A stretch of 64,000 nt of DNA, from the NCBI RefSeq assembly GCF_900169365.1, contig NZ_FXZH01000010.1, forward strand, positions 1 through 64,000. Direction: 5' to 3'. Origin of the DNA: Brevibacterium sp. 239c. GTDB lineage: Bacteria; Actinomycetota; Actinomycetes; Actinomycetales; Brevibacteriaceae. This document shows, piece after piece, positions 26,175-35,232 of the stretch. The translations under genes and the position numbers were made by a program. Positions within the stretch are counted from its first letter, which is position 1. The number at the start of each line of letters is the position of its first letter. Below the pieces are notes generated by a model. That model made no database searches, had not been told where the DNA came from, and saw only the letters and a list, made by a program, of their open reading frames with translations.

Positions 26175-26969
26175 ATGGAGCTCAAAGGACGAAACGCAGT
26201 AGTCACCGGTGCAGCCGGAGGGATCGGTGCCGCAGTCGCGGTGGCCCTGCACGAGCGTGGGGCGCGAGTGCTGCTCGCCGACCTCGACGAATCCGTTGCC
26301 GATACCGCGGCCACGCTGGGCCAGCGCTATTGGGTGGGGGATGTGTCCTCTGCCGGCGGCGTGGCTGAGCTGGTGAGCACCGCCGAGCGTGAACTGGGTC
26401 AGTTTGATCTCTACTTCGCCAACGCCGGGATCACCGGTGTCACCGGCCTGGGCGGCGACGGTGACTGGGATCGGATCCTCGACGTCAACCTGCGCGCCCA
26501 CATCCGGGCAGCCGAATTGCTTGTGCCCAAGTGGACGGCCCGTGGGGAAGGATATTTCGTCGCCACCGCCTCGGCGGCGGGATTGCTCACTCAGATCGGA
26601 TCGGCCGGATACTCGGTGACCAAGCACGCAGCCCTTGCCTTCGCAGAATGGCTGTCCGTGACCTATGGCGACGAGGGGCTGCGCGTGTCCGTGCTCGCCC
26701 CCATGGGTGTGAACACGAAGATCCTGTGGGGCGAGGATCCAGGGGACGTCACCGGCACAGCCCTGACCGGACAGCGAGCAGTCGCCGAGGCGGGCAATGT
26801 CCTTGAGCCCGCCGAGGTGGCCACGACCGTGATGGCCGCCATCGAAGCCGAGAACTTCCTCATCCTGCCCCACCCCGAGGTCCTCGACATGTACCGCATG
26901 AAGGGATCGGACTACGATCGCTGGATCCGCGGCATGCGCCGCTACCAGGCGAAGCTGCGGGATGCGTGA
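26175..26969 (+). CDS. Short-chain dehydrogenase/reductase (SDR)
   Basis: The 264-residue Rossmann enzyme has the NAD(P)-binding TGAAGGIG at 12-19, an acidic residue after beta-2 (LLADLDES, favouring NAD+), NAGITG near 84, and the catalytic Ser/Tyr/Lys set ending in YSVTK near 154. GAGAGGGAGACG lies before the ATG. It is divergent from the acyl-CoA synthetase and shares its operator region. In the proposed pathway it could oxidise a hydroxyacyl-CoA, but the substrate is not fixed by sequence. Confidence 0.88.
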   Translation: MELKGRNAVVTGAAGGIGAAVAVALHERGARVLLADLDESVADTAATLGQRYWVGDVSSAGGVAELVSTAERELGQFDLYFANAGITGVTGLGGDGDWDRILDVNLRAHIRAAELLVPKWTARGEGYFVATASAAGLLTQIGSAGYSVTKHAALAFAEWLSVTYGDEGLRVSVLAPMGVNTKILWGEDPGDVTGTALTGQRAVAEAGNVLEPAEVATTVMAAIEAENFLILPHPEVLDMYRMKGSDYDRWIRGMRRYQAKLRDA

Positions 26970-27033
26970 TCGCGTGATCCGATGGCGACGCGTGATCGTT
27001 TCACGTGGTGCGTGAGTAAGGGCAGAGCGAACG

Positions 27034-27059
27034 GAGCGGCAGGGATGACCCTGCCGCTC
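27034..27059. terminator. Bidirectional terminator hairpin
   Basis: A perfect 11-bp stem, GAGCGGCAGGG (27034-27044) with CCCTGCCGCTC (27049-27059), closes a 4-nt ATGA loop between the convergent SDR and MHS-carrier genes. There is no long T tract on either side. Several CGTGATC repeats precede it. Confidence 0.7.
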
Positions 27060-27070
27060 TGTAGTGAGGA

Positions 27071-28477
27071 CTAGCTGTTGACCGCCTCGGCGATGGTGGA
27101 ATTGTCCACTCGCAGATGCTCGCCGGGAACGGCAGTCGGGGACTGCCTGACCGACCTCGGATTGGTCTCCTTCAGGGCGATGGCGCACCCGACCGTGATG
27201 ACCGCCATGGCGCACACGAACAGGGTGATGCCCAGCGTGGAGCCATCCATTTCGGAGATCAGCCACGTCATCACGATGGGTGTTGAGCCCGACACGATGA
27301 TCGCGTTGAGCTGATAGGCCAGCGACACCGAGGAGAAGCGGATCTGCGGTGCGAACAGCTCACCGAAATACGAGGCGACCGGAGCATAGACGAGCGACTG
27401 GAAGACGGCGGCAACGCTGACTGCAATCGTGAACATGGCCATGTTCGCTGCGTTGATGAGCGCGAAGTAGGGAAATGCCCAGATCAGAATCCCGACTCCG
27501 CCGATGATGATGACCGGTCGGCGTCCGATCCTGTCGGCGAGCTTGCCGCCGAGCAGGGTCACCGGGATCGCGACGACGGTGGAGAGCATGGCTGCAATGA
27601 GCATGCTGTTGTAATCCATGCCGAGGTACGTCGTGCCGTAGGACAGGGCGCCGGCGATCGTGATGTAGAAGACGCAGTTCGTGGCCGACAGGGTGCCGGA
27701 GGCGAGCAGGATGGTCTTCCAATGCGACTTCACTGCCTGCCACAGCGGTGCACGCACGACGGCAGGTTTGTCCGCCGAGACTTCTTGTTTGAGCGCTTCG
27801 AACTCTGGGGAGTCTTCGATCTTGAGCTGGATGTACATGACAACCGGCACGAGGAGCGCTGTGGCCCAGAACGGGACCCGCCAGCCCCACGAGATGAAGG
27901 CTTCATGGCTGATGGACGTGGAGACGATGACGAAGACGAGATTGCCCAGCAAGGCTCCGCAGGGGACGCCGACCTGCATGAACGAGCCTGAGAATGCACG
28001 ATGTTTGGGTCCGGCTGATTCGCTGAGCAGGAGCGCAAGGCCACCCCACTGTGCCCCACAGGCGATGCCCTGGAGGAACCGGCACGTCACCAGCAGGATC
28101 GGTGCGATGAGGCCGATGCTCCCGGTCGAGGGCAGACACCCGATGGCGAACGTGAAGATCGCCATTCCCAGCAGAGAGATGACGACCATGGGTTTGCGGC
28201 CGAGCTTGTCGCCGTAGTTTCCGGCGAGCAGACCGCCGAGCGGGCGGGCGATGAAACCTGTGGCAAAGGTTGAGAACGACAGGAGTACGCCGTTGATGCC
28301 TTCCGCATCGGGAAAGAACACGTGTGGGAAGACGAGGGCGGCGGCGGTGCCGTAGAGGAAGAAGTCGTACCACTCGATCGATGAGCCGATGAGGCCGGCC
28401 GCGCGGAGGCGTCCGTGCTTTCCGGCGTGGGTCTTGGGGCTGCTGCGATCCAGGCTGGTGGTGGAGTTCGGGGGCAT
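27071..28477 (-). CDS. MHS-family (metabolite:H+ symporter) MFS carrier
   Basis: The 468-residue protein is a 12-helix carrier of the ShiA/ProP-type MHS family. Helix 1 contains GSSIEWYDFFLYGTAAALVFP. Loop 2-3 carries GNYGDKLGRKPM, the canonical G-D-x-x-G-R-K/R motif, with GGKLADRIGRRP in the second half. Such carriers import organic acids (shikimate, ketoglutarate, aromatic acids) with protons. The start at 28477 was preferred over 28510 because AAAGGACTCC lies directly upstream. It follows the phosphotriesterase-like gene on the same strand by 100 bp, so it is probably co-transcribed with it. Confidence 0.88.
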   Translation of the reverse strand: MPPNSTTSLDRSSPKTHAGKHGRLRAAGLIGSSIEWYDFFLYGTAAALVFPHVFFPDAEGINGVLLSFSTFATGFIARPLGGLLAGNYGDKLGRKPMVVISLLGMAIFTFAIGCLPSTGSIGLIAPILLVTCRFLQGIACGAQWGGLALLLSESAGPKHRAFSGSFMQVGVPCGALLGNLVFVIVSTSISHEAFISWGWRVPFWATALLVPVVMYIQLKIEDSPEFEALKQEVSADKPAVVRAPLWQAVKSHWKTILLASGTLSATNCVFYITIAGALSYGTTYLGMDYNSMLIAAMLSTVVAIPVTLLGGKLADRIGRRPVIIIGGVGILIWAFPYFALINAANMAMFTIAVSVAAVFQSLVYAPVASYFGELFAPQIRFSSVSLAYQLNAIIVSGSTPIVMTWLISEMDGSTLGITLFVCAMAVITVGCAIALKETNPRSVRQSPTAVPGEHLRVDNSTIAEAVNS

Positions 28478-28535
28478 ACGGAGTCCTTTGTTCGGTGAAA
28501 ACTGCTCCATGGGGTGCTGCGTGGCTGGGTCGAGC

Positions 28536-28595
28536 TGTCACTCGAAGTAATGGGGTGTCACTCGAAGTAGTGGGGTGTCACTCGAAGTAGTGGCG
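28536..28595. repeat. Three tandem 20-bp repeats over the 3' end of the phosphotriesterase-like gene
   Basis: Units 28536-28555, 28556-28575 and 28576-28595 each read TGTCACTCGAAGTA(A/G)TGG followed by GG or CG. The right-hand unit contains the last codons and the stop of the minus-strand enzyme gene. The two others extend into the gap before the MHS carrier, so the gene end has been copied twice in tandem. Confidence 0.95.
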
Positions 28596-29537
28596 CGGAT
28601 TCTTCACCAGCATCGTGTCGATGTCGTCCTCGCTGACACCGCGTTCCAGCAGGGTGGGAATGACCTCGTCCGAAATGTGACGGAAATGCCAGTTGGGCTG
28701 GATTTCCATCTTCTCCTCGTGCGAGAAGTAGTCGATGTAACAGGAGGCGTCGTGGGCCAGAGTGATCTTCTCGGCATAGCCGCGGCGGACGAGTTCGACG
28801 ATCGTGTCGATGCGCTTCTGTGTCGGCAGATAGACGTCGAGACCGAAGCGGTCCATGCCCAGAAACGAACCGTTGTCGGCGATCTTCATCAGATAGTCGA
28901 GATCCGTCGAATCTCCTGAGTGCCCGATGACGACCTTGTTCAGATCCGCGCCTTCCTCTTTGAGCACCCGCTGCGCGACGAGCCCGGATTCAGTGTGCGG
29001 ATTCGTGTGCACGGTGATCGGGGCGCCCGTCTGCGCACTCGCCTGACCGACCGCGCGCATGGTCCGTTCTACCCCGGTGGTCAGTCCCTGCTCCTCGATG
29101 GCGCATTTGAGGAATGCCGCCTTGACCCCGGTGTCTGCGATTCCGTCCTCGATGTCACCGACGAACAGGCGAACGAGGGGCTCGGGCTCATCGATGAGGA
29201 GGCCGGGCCCGCGGACGTCGAACTGGTGCGGCAGATCGGTGTAGGTGTAGAGGCCGGTGGCCACGACAATGTTGAGATCGGTCTGCGCGGCGACCTTCTG
29301 CACGCGTGGAATGTAGCGGCCCAGCCCCACGACGGTGGGGTCGAAGATCGTGTCGATTCCTGACGTCTTGAGGTCGTTGAGCTTGGCCACAGCGTCGGCG
29401 ACCTTCGCCTCCTCATCCCAGTCCGAGTCGTAGTTCTGCCGCATCTCCTCGCTGACGATGAAGATGTGTTCGTGGACCAGAGTCTTGCCGAGGCTGCTGC
29501 TGTCGACGGCGCCGGTGACGGTCTGAACTTCTGCCAT
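28578..29537 (-). CDS. Phosphotriesterase-like lactonase (PLL / PHP-type amidohydrolase)
   Basis: The 319-residue TIM-barrel enzyme has the binuclear metal site of the phosphotriesterase family: HEHIF near 22-26, the bridging lysine in FLKCAIEEQGLT (near 144), HTNPHTESG (near 177), GHSGDSTDLDY (near 205) and the catalytic aspartate in AHDASCYIDYFS (near 265). Family members of this length in actinobacteria are mainly lactonases; the mycobacterial homologue PPH hydrolyses lactones. The start at 29537 follows AAAGGAGCAGC; an earlier in-frame ATG at 29591 lacks such a signal. Placed among beta-oxidation enzymes, it most likely opens a lactone to a hydroxy acid, though esterase activity is possible. 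Confidence 0.82.
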   Translation of the reverse strand: MAEVQTVTGAVDSSSLGKTLVHEHIFIVSEEMRQNYDSDWDEEAKVADAVAKLNDLKTSGIDTIFDPTVVGLGRYIPRVQKVAAQTDLNIVVATGLYTYTDLPHQFDVRGPGLLIDEPEPLVRLFVGDIEDGIADTGVKAAFLKCAIEEQGLTTGVERTMRAVGQASAQTGAPITVHTNPHTESGLVAQRVLKEEGADLNKVVIGHSGDSTDLDYLMKIADNGSFLGMDRFGLDVYLPTQKRIDTIVELVRRGYAEKITLAHDASCYIDYFSHEEKMEIQPNWHFRHISDEVIPTLLERGVSEDDIDTMLVKNPRHYFE

Positions 29538-29628
29538 AGGTGCTGCTCCTTTGCATACGTGGCTTCGCCATGTGAGGCGTGCCGGTGCCACTTGAAGTGA
29601 CGACGCTCACATGGTTAGTCTTACGTTA

Positions 29629-29650
29629 TCGAATATGACGTCAATTTCAA
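29629..29650. promoter_or_regulatory. 22-bp palindrome, probable TetR operator (site 2)
   Basis: TCGAATATGA (29629-29638) and TCAATTTCAA (29641-29650) form the same 10-2-10 architecture as sites 1 and 3, here with 7 of 10 complementary positions. It lies in the 203-bp divergent gap between the lactonase-like gene and the MaoC hydratase. Confidence 0.55.
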
Positions 29651-29684
29651 GTACGGCATCAAGTACGGCATCAAGCACGACTTC
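29649..29684. repeat. Three tandem 12-bp repeats beside the operator
   Basis: AAGTACGGCATC occurs twice in a row (29649-29660, 29661-29672) and is followed by the variant AAGCACGACTTC (29673-29684). The array starts inside the right arm of the palindrome and adds several CAAG half-site-like elements. Confidence 0.85.
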
Positions 29685-29740
29685 AAGTTCCGACATTCTG
29701 CGCTCGCCCTCACTGCGTCGCGCCCATCGAAAGGCAGACA

Positions 29741-30220
29741 ATGACAACTCCCATCCGCCCCACCTCGATCTCCGACCTCGAAGTGCTCGTTGGCCAAGAG
29801 CTCGGCCCGACCAGCTGGCATGTGCTGGTCCAGGACGACATCAATTCTTTTGCTGACCTGACGAATGATCATCAGTGGATCCATGTCGATGAGGAGCGCG
29901 CGGCGGCGGGGCCCTTCGGTGGAACGATCGGTCACGGCCTGTTCACGCTCTCGCTGGGGCCGGCCTTCATGGAGGAGCTGATGGCCTTCGACGGCTTCGC
30001 CCACAGCCTCAACTACGGATACGGGAAGGTCCGATTCCCGAATCCTCGTCCCGTGGGCTCGCGTGTGCGCATGCGTGCCACCGTCACCGAGGTGGAGCGA
30101 CGTAAGACCGGCTCCGCGCAGATCACGACGACTCAGGTCTTCGAGGCTGAAGGCATCGAAAAGCCAGTCTGCGTGGCCGAATCGATCGGATTCTTCACTG
30201 AGCACGGCGCTGAGGTCTGA
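29741..30220 (+). CDS. MaoC-family (R)-enoyl-CoA hydratase
   Basis: The 159-residue hot-dog-fold protein has the hydratase-2 motif FADLTNDHQWIHVDEERA (catalytic Asp near 46, His near 51) and FGGTIGHGLFTLSL. These identify the family that adds water to trans-2-enoyl-CoA. AAAGG precedes the start. It lies opposite the lactonase-like gene across a palindrome-containing promoter. In context it could hydrate the enoyl-CoA formed from the activated hydroxy acid. Confidence 0.88.
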   Translation: MTTPIRPTSISDLEVLVGQELGPTSWHVLVQDDINSFADLTNDHQWIHVDEERAAAGPFGGTIGHGLFTLSLGPAFMEELMAFDGFAHSLNYGYGKVRFPNPRPVGSRVRMRATVTEVERRKTGSAQITTTQVFEAEGIEKPVCVAESIGFFTEHGAEV

Positions 30221-30254
30221 GAGTCGAGGCATCGAGCGACGGGACGTCAGACTA

Positions 30255-30276
30255 TTGAAGTTGAGGTCAAGTTCAA
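30255..30276. promoter_or_regulatory. 22-bp palindrome, probable TetR operator (site 3)
   Basis: TTGAAGTTGA (30255-30264) and TCAAGTTCAA (30267-30276) pair at 9 of 10 positions around a GG centre, the best of the three sites. It precedes CTATGG and stands 70 bp before the SDR that heads the five-to-six-gene plus-strand operon. Confidence 0.75.
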
Positions 30277-30346
30277 CTATGGTCGGGACATACTCACAGA
30301 CGAGAGCGACGGGCCCGAACCGTCCACCCCGAACGAAGGATTCCGA

Positions 30347-31147
30347 ATGATGACGTCACCCGCCATGAACATGTCAACACTGTTCAACCTGGAAGGACGC
30401 TGCGCACTCATCACCGGCGGTTCACGCGGCATCGGCCGAATGATCGCCGAAGGCTTCGTCCAACTCGGCGTGCGCGTCTACATCACGGCCCGCAAAGCAG
30501 AGGAATGCGACGCAGCGGCCGCCGAAATGTCTGAGCAGGGAACCTGCACCTCGATCCCCGGCGACATCTCAACGACGGAGGGACTCGCATCCGTCGTCTC
30601 CCGACTCCGCGAGCATGAGTCGACGCTGGACATCCTTGTCAACAACGCCGGAGCTGCCTGGGGTGCACCCTTCGACGAGTTCCCGGAAGACGGCTGGGAC
30701 AAGGTCATGGACCTCAACCTCAAGGCATTGTTCTTCCTCACCCAGCAACTCGCCCCCGAACTGCGCGCCGCCGCTGCCAGCGGTGACCACCTCGCCAAGG
30801 TCATCAACGTCGCTTCCATCGACGGCATCCGAACGAACCCCAACGAAACGTACAGCTACCACGCCAGCAAGGCCGGGGTCATCCACCTGACCAAGCGCCT
30901 GGCCGCGCAGCTGGCACCAGAAGGCGTGATCGTCAGCGCAATCGCACCCGGAGCATTCCCCTCACGGATGAACAAAGTGGCCCGCGACCACGGAGACGAA
31001 TTGCAGCAGCGCATCCCCGCCGGGCGCATCGGCGGGCCAGAAGACATGGCCGGAGTCGCGACCTATCTTGCCTCACGCGCCGGTGACTACGTCGTCGGCG
31101 ATACGATCGTCGTCGATGGCGGCGTCGTCGCATCGGCTGGACTCTAG
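30347..31147 (+). CDS. SDR-family oxidoreductase
   Basis: The 266-residue enzyme carries TGGSRGIG (near 26-33) with arginine TARKAEE after beta-2, a pattern that favours NADP(H). It also has NNAGAAWG near 101 and the catalytic YHASK near 169. The C-terminus GDTIVVDGGVVASAG is typical of beta-ketoacyl reductase-like SDRs. GAAGGA lies 5 bp before the ATG. It heads the operon with the quinone oxidoreductase, ACAD, kinase, TetR and epoxide-hydrolase-like genes. Confidence 0.88.
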   Translation: MMTSPAMNMSTLFNLEGRCALITGGSRGIGRMIAEGFVQLGVRVYITARKAEECDAAAAEMSEQGTCTSIPGDISTTEGLASVVSRLREHESTLDILVNNAGAAWGAPFDEFPEDGWDKVMDLNLKALFFLTQQLAPELRAAAASGDHLAKVINVASIDGIRTNPNETYSYHASKAGVIHLTKRLAAQLAPEGVIVSAIAPGAFPSRMNKVARDHGDELQQRIPAGRIGGPEDMAGVATYLASRAGDYVVGDTIVVDGGVVASAGL

Positions 31148-31176
31148 GACAAACCGAACAAGGAAGACACAACATT

Positions 31177-32172
31177 ATGAAGGCAGTACAGCTGAACGCC
31201 ACCGACGGGCCAAGCTCCCTCGCGCTCGCAGACGTCGACGCACCCACAGCCGAACGCGGCACAATCCTCATCGACGTCGCCTATGCAGGCGTGACATTCC
31301 CCGAACTGCTGCAGTCTCGCGGGCAATATCAGATGCAGCCGCCCCTTCCCTACACAATGGGGTCCGAGGTCGCTGGAACGATCCGCGAACTGGGGGAGGG
31401 GGTCACAGGCTTCTCTGTGGGTGACCGTGTCCTCGGCGTTGCCGGCACCGGAGCCTATGCCGAGGTCATGGCCGTTCCTGCCGCCAGCGTCCTGCCTCTG
31501 CCGGAGTCGGTGTCTCTGCAATCGGGCGCGGGGATGCCGATGAACCTGCTGACCGCGGACTTCGCGCTGCGCGTGCGAGGAAAAATCGAAGCAGGACAGA
31601 GCGTCCTCATCCACGGAGCTGCCGGGGGACTCGGCAGCGCCCTCGTCCAGGTCGCACTCGCCTCCGGTGCCGAAGTCGTCGCAGTCGTCTCCACTCAGGA
31701 GAAGGCGGACACGGTGGCCAACCTCGGCGCACAACATGTGGTCTTCGCCGACGGATTCAAAGACGCAGTCAAGGAGATCTTCCCCCGCGGAGTCGACCTG
31801 GTCGCAGACCCGGTGGGAGGGGACCGCTTCACGGATTCCCTGCGCTGCCTCTCGACCTTCGGCACGCTCCTGGTCCTCGGCTTCACCGCGGGCCAGATTC
31901 CGGAAGTGAAGGTCAACCGACTGCTGCTGGGCAACATCTCCGTGGCGGGCGTGGGCTGGGGAGCCGCTTTGGCCGGACGGCCTGAGATGGTGGCTCAGCA
32001 GTGGGAAACCCTCTGGCCCCACCTGTCTGCCGGAGACCTCAACCCTGCAACCCACACCGTCCTTCCCCTGGCGCGGGCCAGTGAAGCACTGGAGATCATC
32101 GACTCCCGCTCGGTTCGAGGCAAAGTGCTCCTCGAAGTCGGCGGCGACGCCAACGAGAATGCCACCCACTGA
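31177..32172 (+). CDS. Zinc-independent NADPH:quinone oxidoreductase family (MDR)
   Basis: The 331-residue medium-chain reductase has the N-terminal GroES-like fold (PYTMGSEVAGTIRELGEGV...VGDRVLG) and the nucleotide loop HGAAGGLGSALVQVA near 147-161, followed by an NADP-binding pattern (VVSTQEKAD). Zinc-binding residues of alcohol dehydrogenases are absent. Members reduce quinones or the double bond of enoyl-CoA or enones. AAGGAAG precedes the start 29 bp after the SDR. It may reduce an alpha,beta-unsaturated intermediate; the actual substrate is unknown. Confidence 0.87.
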   Translation: MKAVQLNATDGPSSLALADVDAPTAERGTILIDVAYAGVTFPELLQSRGQYQMQPPLPYTMGSEVAGTIRELGEGVTGFSVGDRVLGVAGTGAYAEVMAVPAASVLPLPESVSLQSGAGMPMNLLTADFALRVRGKIEAGQSVLIHGAAGGLGSALVQVALASGAEVVAVVSTQEKADTVANLGAQHVVFADGFKDAVKEIFPRGVDLVADPVGGDRFTDSLRCLSTFGTLLVLGFTAGQIPEVKVNRLLLGNISVAGVGWGAALAGRPEMVAQQWETLWPHLSAGDLNPATHTVLPLARASEALEIIDSRSVRGKVLLEVGGDANENATH

Positions 32173-32239
32173 CTCTGACAACGCGGCTGTACCGAAGAAT
32201 TTCGCTCTACCTAAGTGAATTGACCAGAAAGCAGGAACC

Positions 32240-33463
32240 ATGGACTTCGCACCAGATGAGACCACCCTCGACTACCAGGCCAGACTCAACGCATTCATGG
32301 ACGAATACGTCTACCCTGCAGAGTCCGTCTATCACCGCCAGCGCGCCGAGTCCGGTGACCCGAACTTCCACCCGCCGGTCCTCGAAGACCTCAAGGCCGA
32401 GGCGAAGAAGCAGGGACTGTGGAACCTGTTCCTGCCTTACGAAGGGTGGGGTGCGGGACTGACGAACCTGCAGTACGCGCACCTCGCGGAGATCACAGGA
32501 CGCAGCCCAGAGATCGCCCCGGAGGCCATCAACTGCAACGCACCGGACACGGGGAACATGGAAGTACTTGCCCTGTTCGGCACCGATGAGCACAAGGAGA
32601 AGTGGCTCAAGCCTCTGCTGGCCGGCGAGATCGCCTCCGCGTTCTGCATGACAGAACCCGAGGTGGCCAGCTCCGATGCGACGAACATCGAAATGAGCAT
32701 CACCGCCGACGGGGATGACTACGTCCTCAACGGTCGGAAATGGTTCGCTTCGAATGCATTGCACGCCAACTGCCAGGTCTTCATCGTCATGGGCAAGACC
32801 GACCCGAACGCGGAGACCCACCGACAGCAGTCCATGCTCGTCGTACCGAAGGACACCCCCGGCATCACCATTGTTCGCGGGCTGCCGGTGTTCGGGTACA
32901 TGGACAGGGAAGGCCATGCAGAGATCCTGTTCGAGGATGTGCGCGTGCCCAAGACCGCGCTGCTCTCCGGTGAAGGGGATGGGTTTGCCATCAGCCAGGC
33001 CCGACTGGGGCCGGGCCGCATCCACCACTGCATGCGCACGATCGGCATGGCAGAACGATCCCTCGAACTGATGATCGACCGTGCCCAGCAGCGAGTCACC
33101 TTCGGACAGCCGGTGGCCGACCGCGCCAACATCCAGGACTGGATCGCCGAGGCGCGCATCGAGATCGAAGCCACCCGTCTCCTCGTGCTCAAGGCGGCAT
33201 GGATGATGGACACCGTGGGCAACCGGGAAGCGGCAACGGAGATCGCAGCCATCAAGGTCAAGGCCCCAGAGATGGCCCTGACCATCATCGACCGGGCCAT
33301 CCAGGTTCACGGCGGCGGCGGAGTCACGGATGACTTTCCGCTGGCCGGCTTCTATGCACACCTGCGTACGCTGCGCCTGGCCGACGGACCCGACGAGGTA
33401 CATAAGCGTTCGATCGCCCGCCGCGAACTGCGCCGCCGGAAGACCGCTCGGGAGGCCGGATGA
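32240..33463 (+). CDS. ACAD10/11-type acyl-CoA dehydrogenase
   Basis: The 407-residue flavoprotein has [16 protein letters not shown] (FAD/substrate loop near 136), the segment [16 protein letters not shown] (near 257) characteristic of the ACAD10/ACAD11 subgroup, and the C-terminal [14 protein letters not shown]...[15 protein letters not shown]. Where ordinary acyl-CoA dehydrogenases have the catalytic Glu in YEGT, this protein has ADGPDE. ACAD10/11 relatives act with a fused or adjacent APH-type kinase on 4-hydroxyacyl-CoA. The following gene encodes exactly such a kinase and overlaps by 4 bp. This pairing is the strongest clue to the pathway. Confidence 0.88.
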   Translation: MDFAPDETTLDYQARLNAFMDEYVYPAESVYHRQRAESGDPNFHPPVLEDLKAEAKKQGLWNLFLPYEGWGAGLTNLQYAHLAEITGRSPEIAPEAINCNAPDTGNMEVLALFGTDEHKEKWLKPLLAGEIASAFCMTEPEVASSDATNIEMSITADGDDYVLNGRKWFASNALHANCQVFIVMGKTDPNAETHRQQSMLVVPKDTPGITIVRGLPVFGYMDREGHAEILFEDVRVPKTALLSGEGDGFAISQARLGPGRIHHCMRTIGMAERSLELMIDRAQQRVTFGQPVADRANIQDWIAEARIEIEATRLLVLKAAWMMDTVGNREAATEIAAIKVKAPEMALTIIDRAIQVHGGGGVTDDFPLAGFYAHLRTLRLADGPDEVHKRSIARRELRRRKTAREAG

Positions 33464-34485
33464 GTATCGAACTCAACCTGAAAGCTCTCGCAGTCTGGAT
33501 GCAGGCTGCGGGGGAGGCCGTCGTCGGTGAACTCACGGGGATCCGAGTCGGCCAAGGCCAGTCAAACCTCACGTACCGCATCGATGACGAGGCCGGACAT
33601 GCGTGGATCGCACGCCGGCCCCCGCTGGGCAGACTGTTGGCCTCGGCTCACGACGTTGCCCGCGAATATCAGATCATGTCGGCGCTGCAGGAATCAGGAG
33701 TTCCCGTTCCGACCACGATCGGTGTGTGCACGGACCCCACCGTCGCTGACGTTCCCGTCTTCGTCATGGCCCACGTGGAGGGGATCGTCGTCGATGATGA
33801 GGAGACCGCACACTCACTGACCCCAGACGTGCGGCGGCGGCTCGGCCTCGACCTCGCACGGACATTGGCCAAGATCCACGCGGTCGACATCGATGCCGCG
33901 GGACTGGGAGACCTGGCCTCCCGGAAGCCCTATGCGCCGAGACAGCTCAAACGGTGGAGTCGGCAACTTGAGGAAAGCCGAACCCAGGACCGGCCCGACC
34001 TCGACGCCCTGACTGACCTGCTCCGCGACACCATCCCGGACTCGGATGAGATCGCCCTGGTCCACGGCGACTTCCACATCCGCAACGTCATCATCGACGA
34101 GAGCACGGGAGGCATCCGAGCGGTCCTGGACTGGGAGCTCTCGACCCTGGGCGATCCGCTGGCCGATATGGGCAGCGCGCTCGCATATTGGACGCAGGCC
34201 GGTGAAATGCCGGACGGAATGTTCGCCGCCTCAGCCCTGGACGGCTTCCCGACCCGGGCAGAGATAGCTGCAGAATATCTGCGTGCCTCCGGACGCGACG
34301 GGCAGGCGTTGGCATTCTGGCATGTGCTGGGAGTGTGGAAGGTCGCCATCATCGCCGAGGGAGTCTACCGCCGGGTCCTCGACAACCCTGAGAACGCCGC
34401 CGGAACCACCCTCACCCCGGAGAACATCCAAGCCATGATCGATCACGGGTGGGACATCGCCAGAGTGAACGGGTTGGCGCCATGA
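33460..34485 (+). CDS. APH-type phosphotransferase (ACAD10/11 kinase-domain homologue, LvaA-like)
   Basis: The 341-residue protein has an aminoglycoside-phosphotransferase-like kinase fold: a nucleotide loop in [11 protein letters not shown] (about 31-41), REYQIMSAL, the Brenner motif [14 protein letters not shown] (near 201-214; catalytic Asp) and [17 protein letters not shown] (metal-binding Asp near 227). This is the family fused to ACAD in mammalian ACAD10/11, and it corresponds to LvaA of the Pseudomonas levulinate pathway, which phosphorylates 4-hydroxyacyl-CoA. It is translationally coupled to the ACAD gene. Antibiotic modification is unlikely given the context. Confidence 0.87.
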   Translation: MSIELNLKALAVWMQAAGEAVVGELTGIRVGQGQSNLTYRIDDEAGHAWIARRPPLGRLLASAHDVAREYQIMSALQESGVPVPTTIGVCTDPTVADVPVFVMAHVEGIVVDDEETAHSLTPDVRRRLGLDLARTLAKIHAVDIDAAGLGDLASRKPYAPRQLKRWSRQLEESRTQDRPDLDALTDLLRDTIPDSDEIALVHGDFHIRNVIIDESTGGIRAVLDWELSTLGDPLADMGSALAYWTQAGEMPDGMFAASALDGFPTRAEIAAEYLRASGRDGQALAFWHVLGVWKVAIIAEGVYRRVLDNPENAAGTTLTPENIQAMIDHGWDIARVNGLAP

Positions 34486-34537
34486 CTCTGCTGCGGCCCG
34501 CAGCCGCAATGTCGACGGATTGTATGATGGGCTGACC

Positions 34538-35224
34538 ATGACGAAGACCGAAGAACAGGGTGAAGATCTCCCTGCGCTGGTGGACCCCACGCTGGCGCGT
34601 GATCTCCCGTCCACTCCTCGAGGCATCCGCACACGCGCGTCCCTGGTGGCCGCTGCCCGCACCGTGTTCGAACGCGATGGGTTCATCGATTCGCGACTGA
34701 CGGACATCACGAAGGAGGCCCAGTGCTCCACAGGTACCTTCTACACGTACTTCGACAGCAAAGAAGAGGCTCTGGCTGCCGTTCTGCATGAGGCTCAAGA
34801 GGATATGCTCCACCCCGGCCCGCCGCAGGGGCACCACAAGGATCGCAGCGTCGTCGAGTCGCTCGAAGCGGGCAACCGTGCCTATGTCGAGGCGTATAAG
34901 CGCAACGCCAAACTGATGCTCCTGCTCGAGCAGGTGGCCGCGGTCGACCCGAAGTTCAGGCGCCTGCGACTCGACCGTGGACGAGCCTTCGCCCAACGGA
35001 ACTGCAGGTGGATCAAGAAGCTCCAAGACGAGGGTTTTGCCGATCCGAGCCTTGACCCGGTTATGTCGGCAAGCGCATTGTCGCTGATGGTCGGGCGCAT
35101 GGCCTATTTCAAATACGCATTGGAAGAACCGGACTGGGGCACCGATGACCTTCTCGTGGAGACTGCAACGAAGCTGTGGGTCAACGCGCTGGGCATCCCT
35201 GTCGACGGGTCCCGCCGAACCTAG
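34538..35224 (+). CDS. TetR-family regulator
   Basis: The 228-residue protein has an N-terminal TetR helix-turn-helix (TRASLVAAARTVFERDGFIDSRLTDITKEAQCSTGTFYTYFDSKEEALAAV, about residues 31-80) and an all-helical ligand domain. The start at 34538 was preferred over ATG 34520 for fit to the domain. A GCTGCGG/CCGCAGC hairpin lies at 34490-34504 between the kinase gene and this one. It is the only regulator in the cluster and is the logical binder of the three 22-bp palindromes. Acyl-CoA is a common ligand of such regulators. Confidence 0.85.
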   Translation: MTKTEEQGEDLPALVDPTLARDLPSTPRGIRTRASLVAAARTVFERDGFIDSRLTDITKEAQCSTGTFYTYFDSKEEALAAVLHEAQEDMLHPGPPQGHHKDRSVVESLEAGNRAYVEAYKRNAKLMLLLEQVAAVDPKFRRLRLDRGRAFAQRNCRWIKKLQDEGFADPSLDPVMSASALSLMVGRMAYFKYALEEPDWGTDDLLVETATKLWVNALGIPVDGSRRT

Positions 35225-35232
35225 GAGTTTCC

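Noticed and set aside
28536-28595. Short CRISPR-like array
   Set aside because: The three units are directly adjacent with no spacers and derive from the end of the neighbouring gene.
32207-33403. Minus-strand frame of 398 codons opposite the ACAD gene
   Set aside because: Antisense to a highly conserved enzyme gene, no motifs, no ribosome-binding site.
33460-34485. Aminoglycoside resistance gene
   Set aside because: The APH fold is present, but its overlap with an ACAD10/11-type gene and the catabolic context indicate a metabolic kinase.
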